Of a stretch of 6,327 bases of DNA, positions 6,115 through 6,327 are shown one piece after another. The notes below the pieces were generated by a model. It was not told the origin of the DNA. It saw only the letters and a list, made by a program, of their open reading frames with translations, and ran no database searches. The stretch is from Zwartia sp. (GTDB lineage: Bacteria; Pseudomonadota; Gammaproteobacteria; Burkholderiales; Burkholderiaceae_B). The stretch's first letter is position 1, and each line of letters starts with the position of its first letter. The stretch lies in NCBI GenBank assembly GCA_030653405.1, contig JAURZO010000031.1, positions 1 through 6,327 of the forward strand, written 5' to 3'. The translations under genes and the position numbers were made by a program.

Positions 6115-6327
6115 CTATTTGTGCGTCGCTATCTTAGCGCCAATATGTAGCTGTCGACGCGCTTTTGCCAGTTCATATTGTTTCTGACGCTCGCGTGCGC
6201 GTTTTTTGTGCTCTTCATCGCCTTTGTGAAAACAACGCGGGCAACTCACCCCTTTTTCAAAGAGCGGGCTGTCCAGCGCACCATCTGGCAAAGGATCACG
6301 ACAATTATGGCAAAGTTGACGACCAGA
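6115..6327 (-). CDS. trhO: TrhO-type rhodanese-domain tRNA uridine hydroxylase (UPF0176/YceA), C-terminal fragment
   Basis: The gene runs off the right edge. The visible 3' part encodes 70 residues and ends at a TAG (6115-6117 on this strand). Two CxxC pairs, LCHNC near visible residue 6 and SCPRC near 29, are joined by RDPLPDGALDSPLFEKGV. They are followed by a basic helix with RARERQKQYELAKAR and then HIGAK. This matches my recollection of the C-terminal tail of bacterial TrhO (UPF0176) proteins, which has a short cysteine-rich, possibly metal-binding segment and an ERQKQ-like stretch before HIG. TrhO hydroxylates uridine 34 of certain tRNAs to 5-hydroxyuridine using oxygen. Its rhodanese domain and catalytic cysteine would lie outside the window. 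The identification rests on the tail alone, so it is good but not certain. Confidence 0.78.
   Translation of the reverse strand, partial: SGRQLCHNCRDPLPDGALDSPLFEKGVSCPRCFHKGDEEHKKRARERQKQYELAKARRQLHIGAKIATHK

Overview
The window reads as ordinary chromosomal DNA from a moderate-GC proteobacterium, most likely a betaproteobacterium of the order Burkholderiales (an Alcaligenaceae-like organism would fit). This rests on a Bug/TctC-type periplasmic binding protein, a family greatly expanded in that order, on the character of the peptide-transporter genes, and on tight coding density. The lineage is an inference, because there is no rRNA gene or other phylogenetic marker here.

Left part (1-5015, + strand): a nearly complete peptide-type ABC importer operon. 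It begins with the last 43 codons of a family 5 substrate-binding protein. Two DppB/DppC-type permeases and two DppD/DppF-type ATPases follow, and it ends with a cytoplasmic M14-family (succinylglutamate desuccinylase/aspartoacylase-like) zinc hydrolase. The permease and ATPase genes are joined by three successive 4-base start/stop overlaps (ATGA, ATGA, GTGA). The last of these fixes the DppF start at the GTG at 3051, inside the longer open frame that begins at 2997. The likely logic is capture of a peptide or acylated amino acid in the periplasm, ATP-driven import, and hydrolysis in the cytoplasm by the M14 enzyme. The substrate cannot be read from the sequence.

Middle (5016-5095): a short convergent intergenic region with a strong 10-bp GC-rich hairpin flanked by A and T runs. 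It should terminate transcription from both sides.

Right part (5096-6327, - strand): a complete Bug/TctC-family periplasmic binding protein with a clear signal peptide. Its start lies 38 bases past the stop of an upstream gene that is cut by the window edge. The 70 visible residues of that gene, with two CxxC pairs, match the C-terminal end of the rhodanese-type tRNA uridine hydroxylase TrhO (UPF0176/YceA).

I found no mobile element, CRISPR array, RNA gene or clearly novel system. The points most worth a second look are the M14 enzyme fixed at the end of the transporter operon, the corrected DppF start, the cysteine sets in both ATPases, and the Bug protein without its membrane partners.
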